From contig NZ_JTDB02000017.1 in NCBI RefSeq assembly GCF_000785435.2, positions 1 through 64,000 of the forward strand: a DNA stretch of 64,000 bases, in the 5' to 3' direction. Below are positions 43,004 through 50,596 of the stretch, in pieces. The DNA comes from Paraburkholderia sacchari. GTDB taxonomy: Bacteria > Pseudomonadota > Gammaproteobacteria > Burkholderiales > Burkholderiaceae. The notes under the pieces are model-generated. The model made no database searches, was not told where the DNA came from, and was given only the letters and a program-made list of their open reading frames with translations. Positions within the stretch are counted from its first letter, which is position 1; each line of letters opens with the position of its first letter. The position numbers and the translations under genes are program-made.

Positions 43004-44308
43004 TCAAGGCTCGTGGCGCAGATACCCTTCCTTGCTCGGGTCGCGCATGCGCCACGACACGATCAGCGAGATCGCGCACAGCGCCGTCACGTACCAGTAG
43101 AACGTCGATTCGCTGCCGACCGACTTGAACCACAGCGCCACATACTCGGCCGAGCCGCCGAAGATCGCGTTGGCCACCGCATACGAGAGGCCCACGCCCA
43201 TCGCGCGCACTTCGGGCGGGAACATCTCCGCCTTGATGAGGCCGCTGATCGACGTGTAGAAGCTCACGATCGCGAGCGCGATCACGATGAGCGCGAACGC
43301 GGCGTACGGGTTCGACACGTCCTTGAGCGCATTCATGAGCGGCACCGTGCCGAGCACCGAGAAAATGCCGAACAGGATCATCGACATGCGGCGGCCGATC
43401 TTGTCGGAGAACGAACCGAACACGGGCTGCAGCAGCATGTACACGAAGAGCGCGGCGGTCATCACGTTGCTGGCGGTTTTCGCGTGCATGCCGGCCGTGT
43501 TCACGAGGTACTTTTGCATGTAGGTCGTGAACGTGTAGAAGATCAGCGAGCCGCCCGCGGTGAAGCCCACCACGGTGAGGAACGCGCCCTTGTGCTGCCA
43601 CACGCCGCGAATCGTGCCCGCATCCTTCTTGTGGCGCGATTCGCTCGTGGAGGTCTCATCGAGCGACTTGCGCAGATACAGCGAAATCAGCGCGGCGGCC
43701 GCGCCCACCACGAACGGAATGCGCCAGCCCCAAGCCTTGAGCTCCTCGGTCGAGAGCGTCTGCTGCAGGATCACGAGCACGAGCAGCGCACAGAGCTGCC
43801 CGCCGATCAGCGTCACGTACTGGAACGAGGCGAAGAAACCGCGCCGGCCCTTGAGCGCGACCTCGCTCATGTAGGTCGCGCTGGTGCCGTACTCGCCGCC
43901 CACCGAAAGCCCCTGGAACAGGCGCGCGACGAGCAGCAGCAGCGGCGCGAGCGCGCCGATTTGCGCGTAAGTGGGCAGCGCCGCGATCACGAGCGAGCCA
44001 CCGCACATCATCAGCACCGAGATCATCATCGCGGCGCGGCGGCCGTGCCGGTCGGCGATGCGGCCGAACAGCCAGCCGCCGATCGGGCGCATCAGGAAGC
44101 CCGCCGCGAACACGCCGGCGGTGTTCAGCAACTGGGTCGTGGTGTTGCCGCTCGGGAAGAAGGCGGGCGCGAAATACAGCGCGCAGAACGAGTAGATGTA
44201 AAAGTCGAACCACTCGACGAGATTGCCCGAAGAAGCGCCGACAATGGCGAGCACACGTCTCCTGGTGTCGTGCGCGGTGGGCACGGCTGGCTCGGTCTTG
44301 ACGTTCAT
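43004..44308 (-). CDS. kgtP: KgtP-like alpha-ketoglutarate/dicarboxylate MFS permease
   Basis: A 434-residue 12-helix MFS symporter. It shares GNLVEWFDFYIYSF, MRPIGGWLFGRIADRHGRR and LSVGGEYGTSATYMSEVALKGRRG with KgtP-type carriers that import alpha-ketoglutarate with protons. It is the high-G+C paralogue of the gene at 33039. I start at ATG 44308 (MNVKTEP). The exact substrate could be another organic acid. It is convergent with the MocR gene (28-bp gap). Confidence 0.88.
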   Translation of the reverse strand: MNVKTEPAVPTAHDTRRRVLAIVGASSGNLVEWFDFYIYSFCALYFAPAFFPSGNTTTQLLNTAGVFAAGFLMRPIGGWLFGRIADRHGRRAAMMISVLMMCGGSLVIAALPTYAQIGALAPLLLLVARLFQGLSVGGEYGTSATYMSEVALKGRRGFFASFQYVTLIGGQLCALLVLVILQQTLSTEELKAWGWRIPFVVGAAAALISLYLRKSLDETSTSESRHKKDAGTIRGVWQHKGAFLTVVGFTAGGSLIFYTFTTYMQKYLVNTAGMHAKTASNVMTAALFVYMLLQPVFGSFSDKIGRRMSMILFGIFSVLGTVPLMNALKDVSNPYAAFALIVIALAIVSFYTSISGLIKAEMFPPEVRAMGVGLSYAVANAIFGGSAEYVALWFKSVGSESTFYWYVTALCAISLIVSWRMRDPSKEGYLRHEP

Positions 44309-44471
44309 GAGTTGGTTTTTTCCTGTAAGTGCGCCTGGTGATGCATTCTGGGGCACGACGGCTGAGTGAGCGTCGCGTGCGATTGCGTCGTAGTGCGCGC
44401 GCCGCCCTGTCTGGCGTGCGGCTACAGGATTTTAGCCAATCGTAATATGAACCGTAAGCACCGCGCGCCGC

Positions 44472-45980
44472 TCAAGGATGCTTGCGCAGCGGCACGTCGC
44501 GCAGCAGCCAGGCCAGCGCGAACGCCAGCACGACCACGCACGCAGCCGAAAAATAGACCGTGTGCAGCGCACCCGCGAAGGCCTCCAGATAGTGGGCGCG
44601 CACCGTGTCCGGCAGGTGATGGATCGCATCGGGCGTGAGCGGCTGGGGCAGCTCGACCCCGCTCGCGAGCAGGGAAGCGAGGCGCGCGCTCAGGCCGTGC
44701 GAGAACACCGCGCCGAACGCGGCCACGCCCACCGAGCCGCCAATCGAGCGGAACAGCGTCGCGCCCGAGGTGGCCACGCCCATGTGCCTGAACGCGACGG
44801 TGTTCTGCACCGCGAGAATGAGCACCTGCATCACCATGCCGAGCCCGCAGCCGAGCAGGCCCATGTAGAGATACATGCGCGCGAGCGGCGTTTCGATATG
44901 AAGTTGCGCGAGCAACATCATCGCGACGGCCACGAGCGCGGTGCCCACAATCGGAAACATCCGGTACTTGCCGATCTTGCTGATGAGCCGGCCGGAGATG
45001 ATCGACATCGTCAGCACGCCGGCCATCATTGGCAACATCTGCATGCCGGCTTCCGAAGGCGTCGAGCCCTTCACGACCTGCAGATAGAGCGGCAGGAACG
45101 TGACCGAGCCGAACAGCGAAACGCCCACGATAAAGCCGATCAGGCTCGACAGCACGAAGGTGCGCTCGCGAAACAGTTCGAGCGGCATGATGGGTTCGAG
45201 GGCGTGCTTCTCCTCGTGGATGAAGCCCGCCACCGACACCACGCCGAGCACGAGCGTGAGCCACAGTTGCGGCGAAGTCCACGGCAGCAGCGAGCCGCCT
45301 TCGCTCGTGAAGAGGATCAGGCAGGTGAGGGCGGCGGCGAGCCACGCCGCGCCCATATAGTCGATCACGTGCTTCACCTGCGCGACGCGCGGCTTGAACA
45401 CGGCGCCGATCACGGCGAACGCCACCGCGCCCAGCGGCAGATTGATGTAGAAGATCCAGCGCCACGAGAGGTGCTCGACGAGAAAGCCGCCGAGCAGCGG
45501 CCCGACCACCGTGGCGAGGCCGAACACGCCGCCGAACATGCCCTGGTACTTGCCGCGCTGGGCAGGAGAAATGACGTCGCCGATGGCGGCCATCGTCACG
45601 ACCATGAGGCCGCCGCCGCCCACGCCCTGGAGCGCGCGCAGCGCGATGAGCTGCTCCATGTTCTGCGCCACGCCGCATAGCGCGGAGCCGATGAGGAAAA
45701 TGGCGATGGCCGCCTGCAGCACGATCTTGCGGCCGTACAGGTCGCCGAGCTTGCCGTAGAGCGGCACGACGATGGTGGACGTGAGCAGGTACGCGGTCAC
45801 GACCCATGAGAGCCGGTCGAGTCCGCCCAGTTCGCCGACGATGGTGGGCAGCGCCGTCGACACGATGGTCTGGTCGAGTGCGGCAAGCAGCATGACGAGC
45901 AGCAGCGCGGGAAACAGCAGCCGGATCGGCGGATGTTCCGCGGTCGCGGACTGAACGACGTCTTGTGCGGTGTCTTGCAT
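44472..45980 (-). CDS. DHA2 (EmrB/QacA)-family MFS drug exporter
   Basis: A 502-residue exporter with 14 predicted helices. The family motifs ALDQTIVSTALPTIVGEL (helix 1), YGKLGDLYGRK (loop 2-3), RALQGVGGGGLM and the antiporter motif GVFGLATVVGPLLGG (helix 5) are all present. It acts as a proton/drug antiporter in the inner membrane; no EmrA-type adaptor is next to it. It is divergent from a TetR regulator (136-bp gap) that probably represses it. Confidence 0.92.
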   Translation of the reverse strand: MQDTAQDVVQSATAEHPPIRLLFPALLLVMLLAALDQTIVSTALPTIVGELGGLDRLSWVVTAYLLTSTIVVPLYGKLGDLYGRKIVLQAAIAIFLIGSALCGVAQNMEQLIALRALQGVGGGGLMVVTMAAIGDVISPAQRGKYQGMFGGVFGLATVVGPLLGGFLVEHLSWRWIFYINLPLGAVAFAVIGAVFKPRVAQVKHVIDYMGAAWLAAALTCLILFTSEGGSLLPWTSPQLWLTLVLGVVSVAGFIHEEKHALEPIMPLELFRERTFVLSSLIGFIVGVSLFGSVTFLPLYLQVVKGSTPSEAGMQMLPMMAGVLTMSIISGRLISKIGKYRMFPIVGTALVAVAMMLLAQLHIETPLARMYLYMGLLGCGLGMVMQVLILAVQNTVAFRHMGVATSGATLFRSIGGSVGVAAFGAVFSHGLSARLASLLASGVELPQPLTPDAIHHLPDTVRAHYLEAFAGALHTVYFSAACVVVLAFALAWLLRDVPLRKHP

Positions 45981-46042
45981 GGGCGCGCGTCGGGGATCTC
46001 AGGCCGCGCCAGAAGGCTTCCAGCGCCGCTTTCGATCTTGAA

Positions 46043-46064
46043 ATTAATTAACGTGAAGATTAAT
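46043..46064. promoter_or_regulatory. Candidate TetR operator
   Basis: Two copies of the self-complementary hexamer ATTAAT (46043-46048 and 46059-46064) flank a 10-bp spacer in the A/T-rich gap between the divergent DHA2 exporter and tetR genes. The symmetric spacing suits a dimeric repressor. It is inferred only from position and symmetry. Confidence 0.4.
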
Positions 46065-46116
46065 ATTAGGACAATTCTTAATGGTCGTCAAAGTCTGAAA
46101 ACGTGAGCGCAATCCG

Positions 46117-46860
46117 ATGAAAGAGCCCGGCTCGCGGGCGAAGTCCCCGCATGCCCCCCCATCCGCTGCTGCAACGAGCGGCACGCCTGCTGCAAATCCC
46201 GCTGCCTCTGCCACCGGCAAGCCCGCGCCGCGCCGGCCTGGCCGCCCGAGCGGCGGCGCAGGCGGCGCCGGGCAGCGCGAGCGTCTGATTGCCGTGGCGC
46301 TCGCGCTGTTCGCGCGGCAAGGCATCGTCGATACGACGCTGGCTGCGATCGCACGCGAGGCGGGTGTCACGCCCGCGATGGTGCACTATTATTTCAACAC
46401 CCGGGACCAGCTCATCGATGTGATCATCGACGAACGTTTCGTGCCGTTGCGCTCGTCGATGGGCGGGTGGCTCGAAAAATATCCCGATGATCCGGTGGCG
46501 GCGCTCACGGCCCTCACGCAGCGCTTCGTGGAAGTGGGGCAGGCGCATCCGTGGTTTGCGCCGCTGTGGGTGCGCGAGGTGATCAGCGAGGGCGGTTTGC
46601 TGCGTCAGCGCATGCACGAGCGCTATGGCTACGAGCACCAGCGCGCCGCGCACGAGGCCATCGAGCGCTGGCAGCGCGAAGGCAAGCTCAACGCGGCGCT
46701 GGAGCCTTCGTTGCTGTTCCAGTCGCTGCTCGGGCTCACCTTGCTGCCGCTCGCCACCGCGCAGGTGTGGCGCAACGACCTCGTGCCGCGGCGCGTGGGG
46801 GCCGAGGAAATCGCTCGTCACGCCGTGGCGCTCATCACGCAGGGCATTCGGCCTGCCTAG
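46117..46860 (+). CDS. TetR-family transcriptional repressor
   Basis: A 247-residue TetR regulator. A disordered Ala/Pro-rich N-terminus of about 50 residues precedes the HTH (about 52-100): RLIAVALALFARQGIVDTTLAAIAREAGVTPAMVHYYF in pieces, with the usual G-V-T-x-x-x-V-H-Y-Y-F end. The ligand domain is helical with QAHPWFAPLWVREV. The divergent drug exporter is the likely target. ATG 46117 is the only good start, but a later start nearer the HTH is possible given the low-complexity leader. Confidence 0.88.
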   Translation: MKEPGSRAKSPHAPPSAAATSGTPAANPAASATGKPAPRRPGRPSGGAGGAGQRERLIAVALALFARQGIVDTTLAAIAREAGVTPAMVHYYFNTRDQLIDVIIDERFVPLRSSMGGWLEKYPDDPVAALTALTQRFVEVGQAHPWFAPLWVREVISEGGLLRQRMHERYGYEHQRAAHEAIERWQREGKLNAALEPSLLFQSLLGLTLLPLATAQVWRNDLVPRRVGAEEIARHAVALITQGIRPA

Positions 46861-46926
46861 TCTGCCTGGCCCGGGCGGGGCGCAATTCATCGCCGCGTAG
46901 CGGCATTCGTTCGATCGAGGTCCATT

Positions 46927-48444
46927 CTGATTTCCGCACCGTCCGCTCATGCGCCCGCCGTCGTCTGGTTCCGCGACGATCTGCGCCTCGCCGATCAGCC
47001 CGCGCTGGCCCACGCGGCCGCCACGGGCCGGCCACTGATCTGCCTCTATATTCACGATCCCCAGGCGGCCGGCGAACGGGCGCCCGGGGGCGCGGCGCGC
47101 TGGTGGCTGCACGCAACGCTGGCTGCGCTCGACGCGGCGCTGCGCGAGCGCGGCGGCCGGCTCCTGCTGATGAAAGGCGCCGAGAGCGAGATGCTGGAGG
47201 CATGCATCGCGGCGAGCGGCGCGACTGGCGTCTACTGGAACCGCCGCTACGGCGGCCAGGAGCGCGACGGCGATGCCCGCCTGAAGGCGGGGTTGCGCGA
47301 GCGCGGGCTGACGGTCGAGAGCTTCAACGCAACGCTGCTCTACGAGCCGTGGACGGTGCTCAACCAGGCCGGTGAACCGTTCCAGGTGTTTTCGGCCTGG
47401 TGGCGTGCGTGCCGGCGCGCCGGCGATCCGCTGCCGCCGGCCAGCGCCCCGCGACGGTGGAATTTTCAATCGATACCGGCACGTCTTGCCCGGCTCGCAT
47501 CCACGCTCGACGACCTCGGCCTTGAGCCGCGCAGGCCCGACTGGGCCACAGGCCTGCGCGAAGCGTGGCCAGCTGGCGAGGAGGCCGCGCTCGAACGTCT
47601 GCGTGCGTTTTTCTCCGACGATTTCGAGGCCTACGCAGGCGAGCGCGACGCGCCGGATCTTGCGGCAACCAGCCGCCTGTCGCCTTATTTGCGCGTGGGT
47701 GCGCTCTCGCCGCGCCAGGTGTATGCCGCGCTGCGGGCCGCGCAATACGATGGCGCGGCGGGTTCGCGCGGGCGCCGCGAGGCCAGCGCGGAAAAATTCG
47801 CCAGCGAGCTGGGATGGCGAGAGTTCTGCTACTACCAGCGCTATCACTATCCCGATCTGGCACGGCGCAACCTGCGTCCGGCATTCGACGCCATGCCCTG
47901 GCGGCGCGATACCAGCGGCCTGCGCGCGTGGCAGCGCGGCCTGACGGGTTATCCGTTCGTCGATGCAGGCATGCGCGAGCTGTGGCGCACCGGCTGGATG
48001 CACAACCGCGTGCGCATGGTGACCGCTTCGTTCGCGACCAAGCACCTGCTGCTGGACTGGCGCGCAGGCGAGCAGTGGTTCTGGGACACCCTCGTCGACG
48101 CCGACCCGGCCAGCAATCCGGCCAACTGGCAGTGGGTTGCCGGCTCTGGCATCGACGCCGCACCGTACTTTCGCATCTTCAATCCTGTATTGCAGGGCCA
48201 GAAGTTCGACCCGCGCGGCGCGTACGTCAGGAAATGGGTGCCCGAACTTGCATCGTTGCCCGACCGTCTGATCCATCAGCCCTGGAAGGCGAGCGCGCAA
48301 GAGCTGGAGGCGGCTGGCGTGCGGCTTGGCGTGGATTATCCGCACCCGCTGGTTGCGCATGAGGCGGCACGCGAGCGGGCGCTCGAGGCCTTCGCGAGAA
48401 CCGGCAAGGCGCAAGGCAAACCGGCGCGGCTGTCATCGGCTTGA
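46927..48444 (+). CDS. phrB: Class I CPD DNA photolyase with a non-AUG start
   Basis: A photolyase of about 505 residues that repairs cyclobutane pyrimidine dimers with light and FAD. It has the N-terminal antenna domain (VVWFRDDLRLADQPAL) and the FAD domain with DLARRNLRP, GMRELWRTGWMHNRVRMV and DADPASNPANWQWVAGSG (read in parts). The open frame begins right after the TetR stop, yet contains no ATG, GTG or TTG before 47170, which would delete the antenna domain. GAGG at 46917-46920 is followed by ATT (46924), CTG (46927) and ATT (46930); I chose CTG by its six-base spacing. A sequencing error is the alternative. Confidence 0.85.
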   Translation: MISAPSAHAPAVVWFRDDLRLADQPALAHAAATGRPLICLYIHDPQAAGERAPGGAARWWLHATLAALDAALRERGGRLLLMKGAESEMLEACIAASGATGVYWNRRYGGQERDGDARLKAGLRERGLTVESFNATLLYEPWTVLNQAGEPFQVFSAWWRACRRAGDPLPPASAPRRWNFQSIPARLARLASTLDDLGLEPRRPDWATGLREAWPAGEEAALERLRAFFSDDFEAYAGERDAPDLAATSRLSPYLRVGALSPRQVYAALRAAQYDGAAGSRGRREASAEKFASELGWREFCYYQRYHYPDLARRNLRPAFDAMPWRRDTSGLRAWQRGLTGYPFVDAGMRELWRTGWMHNRVRMVTASFATKHLLLDWRAGEQWFWDTLVDADPASNPANWQWVAGSGIDAAPYFRIFNPVLQGQKFDPRGAYVRKWVPELASLPDRLIHQPWKASAQELEAAGVRLGVDYPHPLVAHEAARERALEAFARTGKAQGKPARLSSA

Positions 48445-48611
48445 CGCCGAGTACGGCTATCGTGCGCGTCGCGTGGTTGAACGCACGGCATCGGGATTGC
48501 TCTAATTGGGCGATCGGGCTCGTTGCCCTTAGTGTGTTGCCCGCTGCGAATCACGCGTCCATTGCGCCGCGCGGCACGCGAAACAGACAGAATGGCATTC
48601 AAGCAAACACA

Positions 48612-49022
48612 ATGAACGCAGTACACAAGCTCGACCAGACGACCATTGTGCTGGTCGAAGACGACCCGCAAAGCCGGGATTCCCTGACCTCGCTGCTGGA
48701 GTCCGAAGGGGCCAGGGTCGTGGCGGTGGAGGACGCGGAAACGGGTATCGAAGCGGCGCTGAGCCTGCTGCCCGACGCCGTGGTCTGCGATCTGGATCTG
48801 CCCGCGATGGACGGCTTCTACCTGATCCAGCGCCTGCGCGATCACGAGATTCGCGGCGATCATGCCCCGGTTGTGGCGGTGGCGCTCACAGGCCATACCG
48901 ACGAAAGCTGGCGGTTGCGCAGCATCGGCGAGGGCTTTCAGCACTTCATGACCAAGCCGGCGCGGCCCGAGGCGCTGGTGGCGCTGCTGAGCGACGCGAT
49001 CGACGCGCGCCAGATGCCCTGA
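48612..49022 (+). CDS. Single-domain response regulator (CheY-like)
   Basis: A 136-residue protein that is a receiver domain only. LVEDDPQSRDSL gives the acidic pair, VCDLDLPAMDG the phosphoacceptor (second Asp), VALTGHTDE the Thr-like switch position and FMTKPARPE the conserved Lys. There is no output domain, so it acts by protein contact or as part of a phosphorelay. It follows the photolyase gene by 167 bp on the same strand. No cognate kinase adjoins it; the nearest is the hybrid kinase at 54.2 kb. Confidence 0.88.
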   Translation: MNAVHKLDQTTIVLVEDDPQSRDSLTSLLESEGARVVAVEDAETGIEAALSLLPDAVVCDLDLPAMDGFYLIQRLRDHEIRGDHAPVVAVALTGHTDESWRLRSIGEGFQHFMTKPARPEALVALLSDAIDARQMP

Positions 49023-49085
49023 CCAGTGCCGGTGCGGCGCCGGGCGGTTGTACCGCGCCGCCGCTCAGGTTTTCTCGGTGTCGCT

Positions 49086-49745
49086 TCAGGGCTGTGCGGC
49101 GGTCTGCGTGCCTTCGGCGGCCGATTCGGCAGGCGCCGCATCGGCGGTCTGGCATTGCGCGCAGACGCCCTTGAGCTCGATGCCGTCGCCCGAGAGCCGG
49201 TAACCCGCGGCTTCGATCTGGGCGACCAGCGCCTGGCGCAGCTTGGGCTCGTGGAGTTCCGTGACGTTGCCGCATTGCTGGCAGACGACGAGGATGCCGT
49301 GTTGACACTGCGTGAGGTCGTGGCAGACGGCAAACGCATTGATCGATTCGATGCGGTGGATGAGCCCCGCCGTCAGCAGGAAATCGAGTGCGCGATAAAC
49401 CGTGGGCGGCGCCGATCCCGGATGGATCTGACGCATTTCGTCGAGCAGCGAATAGGCCTTGGTGGCGCGGCCCGAGGCGAGCAGCAGCTCGAGCACCTTG
49501 CGGCGGATCGGCGTGAGTTTCTCGCCGCGCTCGCGGCAGTAGGCCTCGGCCATTGCAAGCGCGTTTTCGAGCGATGCGCCTGCGATACCGGCCACCCCGC
49601 CGGCCACCCCGCCTGCAATCCCGTTTACGCCGCCCGCGTCATGACCATGATCGTGCGCCTCGTGAGCGCGATCGTGATCGAGCGGATGATCATGCGCGTG
49701 GCCGTGTGAGGCTGCGGCGCCGAGGGACGGTTTGGCTGTCTTCAT
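49086..49745 (-). CDS. zur: Zur/Fur-family metal-responsive repressor with His-rich N-terminus
   Basis: A 219-residue Fur-family repressor, probably Zur (zinc). The DNA-binding domain spans about residues 65-140 (EKLTPIRRKVLELLLASG, PPTVYRALDFLLTAGLIHRI), and the dimer domain has HDLTQCQHG and the structural zinc cysteines CQQC and CAQC. The first 37 residues hold nine His among Asp/Ala/Gly, followed by a Gly/Val repeat (GGVAGGVAG), an unusual extension that may bind metal. It is convergent with the response-regulator gene. No znuABC genes are in the window, so the Zur call rests on likeness, not context. Confidence 0.85.
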   Translation of the reverse strand: MKTAKPSLGAAASHGHAHDHPLDHDRAHEAHDHGHDAGGVNGIAGGVAGGVAGIAGASLENALAMAEAYCRERGEKLTPIRRKVLELLLASGRATKAYSLLDEMRQIHPGSAPPTVYRALDFLLTAGLIHRIESINAFAVCHDLTQCQHGILVVCQQCGNVTELHEPKLRQALVAQIEAAGYRLSGDGIELKGVCAQCQTADAAPAESAAEGTQTAAQP

Positions 49746-49798
49746 GCTGCGATTATACGGGGCGCGTCGCGCGTGCGCCGGCGCGCCCCCGGGACGGC

Positions 49799-50425
49799 TC
49801 AGGTCAGCGGCAGGTCGATGTACTTGCGAAAGCCCTGGCGCTGCGCGAGGCGCTGATACCAGCGCTCGAGATTCGGCAGCCCGGGCCGCTCGATGCCTAC
49901 GAGCCCGAACCAGCGCTGCGCGTACGAACCCAGCACGATGTCGGCGAGCGAGAAGCGCTCGTTCTCGAGGAAGAAGCGGCCTTGCAGATGGCGGTCGAGC
50001 AGCGTCCACAGCGTGGCCACGTTCTGCACGTCGGCTTCGATTTTCGCGGGGTCGCGCTTTTCGGGCGGCGTGCGCACGAGCGCGAGAAAGAGCGGCCGCT
50101 CGGCGGGCGCGAGCGTGCCGATCGACCAGTCGAGCCAGCGCTCGATCGAAGCGCGCACCTTCGGGTCGGTGGGGTAGAGCAGGCTCGACGGGCCGTATTC
50201 CATCGCAAGATAACGCAGGATCGCGTTCGATTCCCACAGCACGAAACTGCCGTCCGCGAGCGTCGGAATCTTGCCGTTCGGGTTCATCGCGAGGTAGGAC
50301 GGGTCGTCGAGATGGCCGAACTGGCCGCCCGCGTCGATACGTTCGAACGGCAGCACGAGTTCGTCGCAACACCACAGCACTTTCTGGACGTTCACCGAGT
50401 TGGCGCGTCCCCAGATCTTGATCAT
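49799..50425 (-). CDS. Glutathione S-transferase family protein
   Basis: A 208-residue GST. The N-terminal thioredoxin-like domain has IWGRANSVNVQKVLWCCDEL, MNPNGKIPTL and the Glu-Ser pair in WESNAILRYLA that binds glutathione. The C-terminal helical domain contains FSLADIVLGSYAQRW with the conserved Asp cap. It resembles bacterial beta/theta-like GSTs. ATG 50425 begins MIKIWGR; an upstream ATG at 50458 adds an Arg-rich stretch without support. It is divergent from the nuclease-helicase gene. Confidence 0.9.
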   Translation of the reverse strand: MIKIWGRANSVNVQKVLWCCDELVLPFERIDAGGQFGHLDDPSYLAMNPNGKIPTLADGSFVLWESNAILRYLAMEYGPSSLLYPTDPKVRASIERWLDWSIGTLAPAERPLFLALVRTPPEKRDPAKIEADVQNVATLWTLLDRHLQGRFFLENERFSLADIVLGSYAQRWFGLVGIERPGLPNLERWYQRLAQRQGFRKYIDLPLT

Positions 50426-50596
50426 CCGGCGCTCTCTCCTTTGCAGCAAAGATAGCAACGATACACGATCCGGGCGGGCTTATTGAACATGCGCCGCAGC
50501 CTCATCCGTAGAATAGCCGCAGCACACTCCGTCCATCCCACCCCGAGTCAGGCCGAATCTGGCGCCACCCGACTCACCGCGCGACGAGAACCGCCC

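Noticed and set aside
46078..48414. A 778-codon minus-strand ORF opposite tetR and the photolyase gene
   Set aside because: It is antisense to two recognisable genes and has the Arg/Ala/His-rich composition of high-G+C shadow frames.
50483..50596. N-terminal extension of the nuclease-helicase from ATG 50483
   Set aside because: The added 38 residues are low-complexity and lack a Shine-Dalgarno; MARIVPDDW at 50597 is a natural start.
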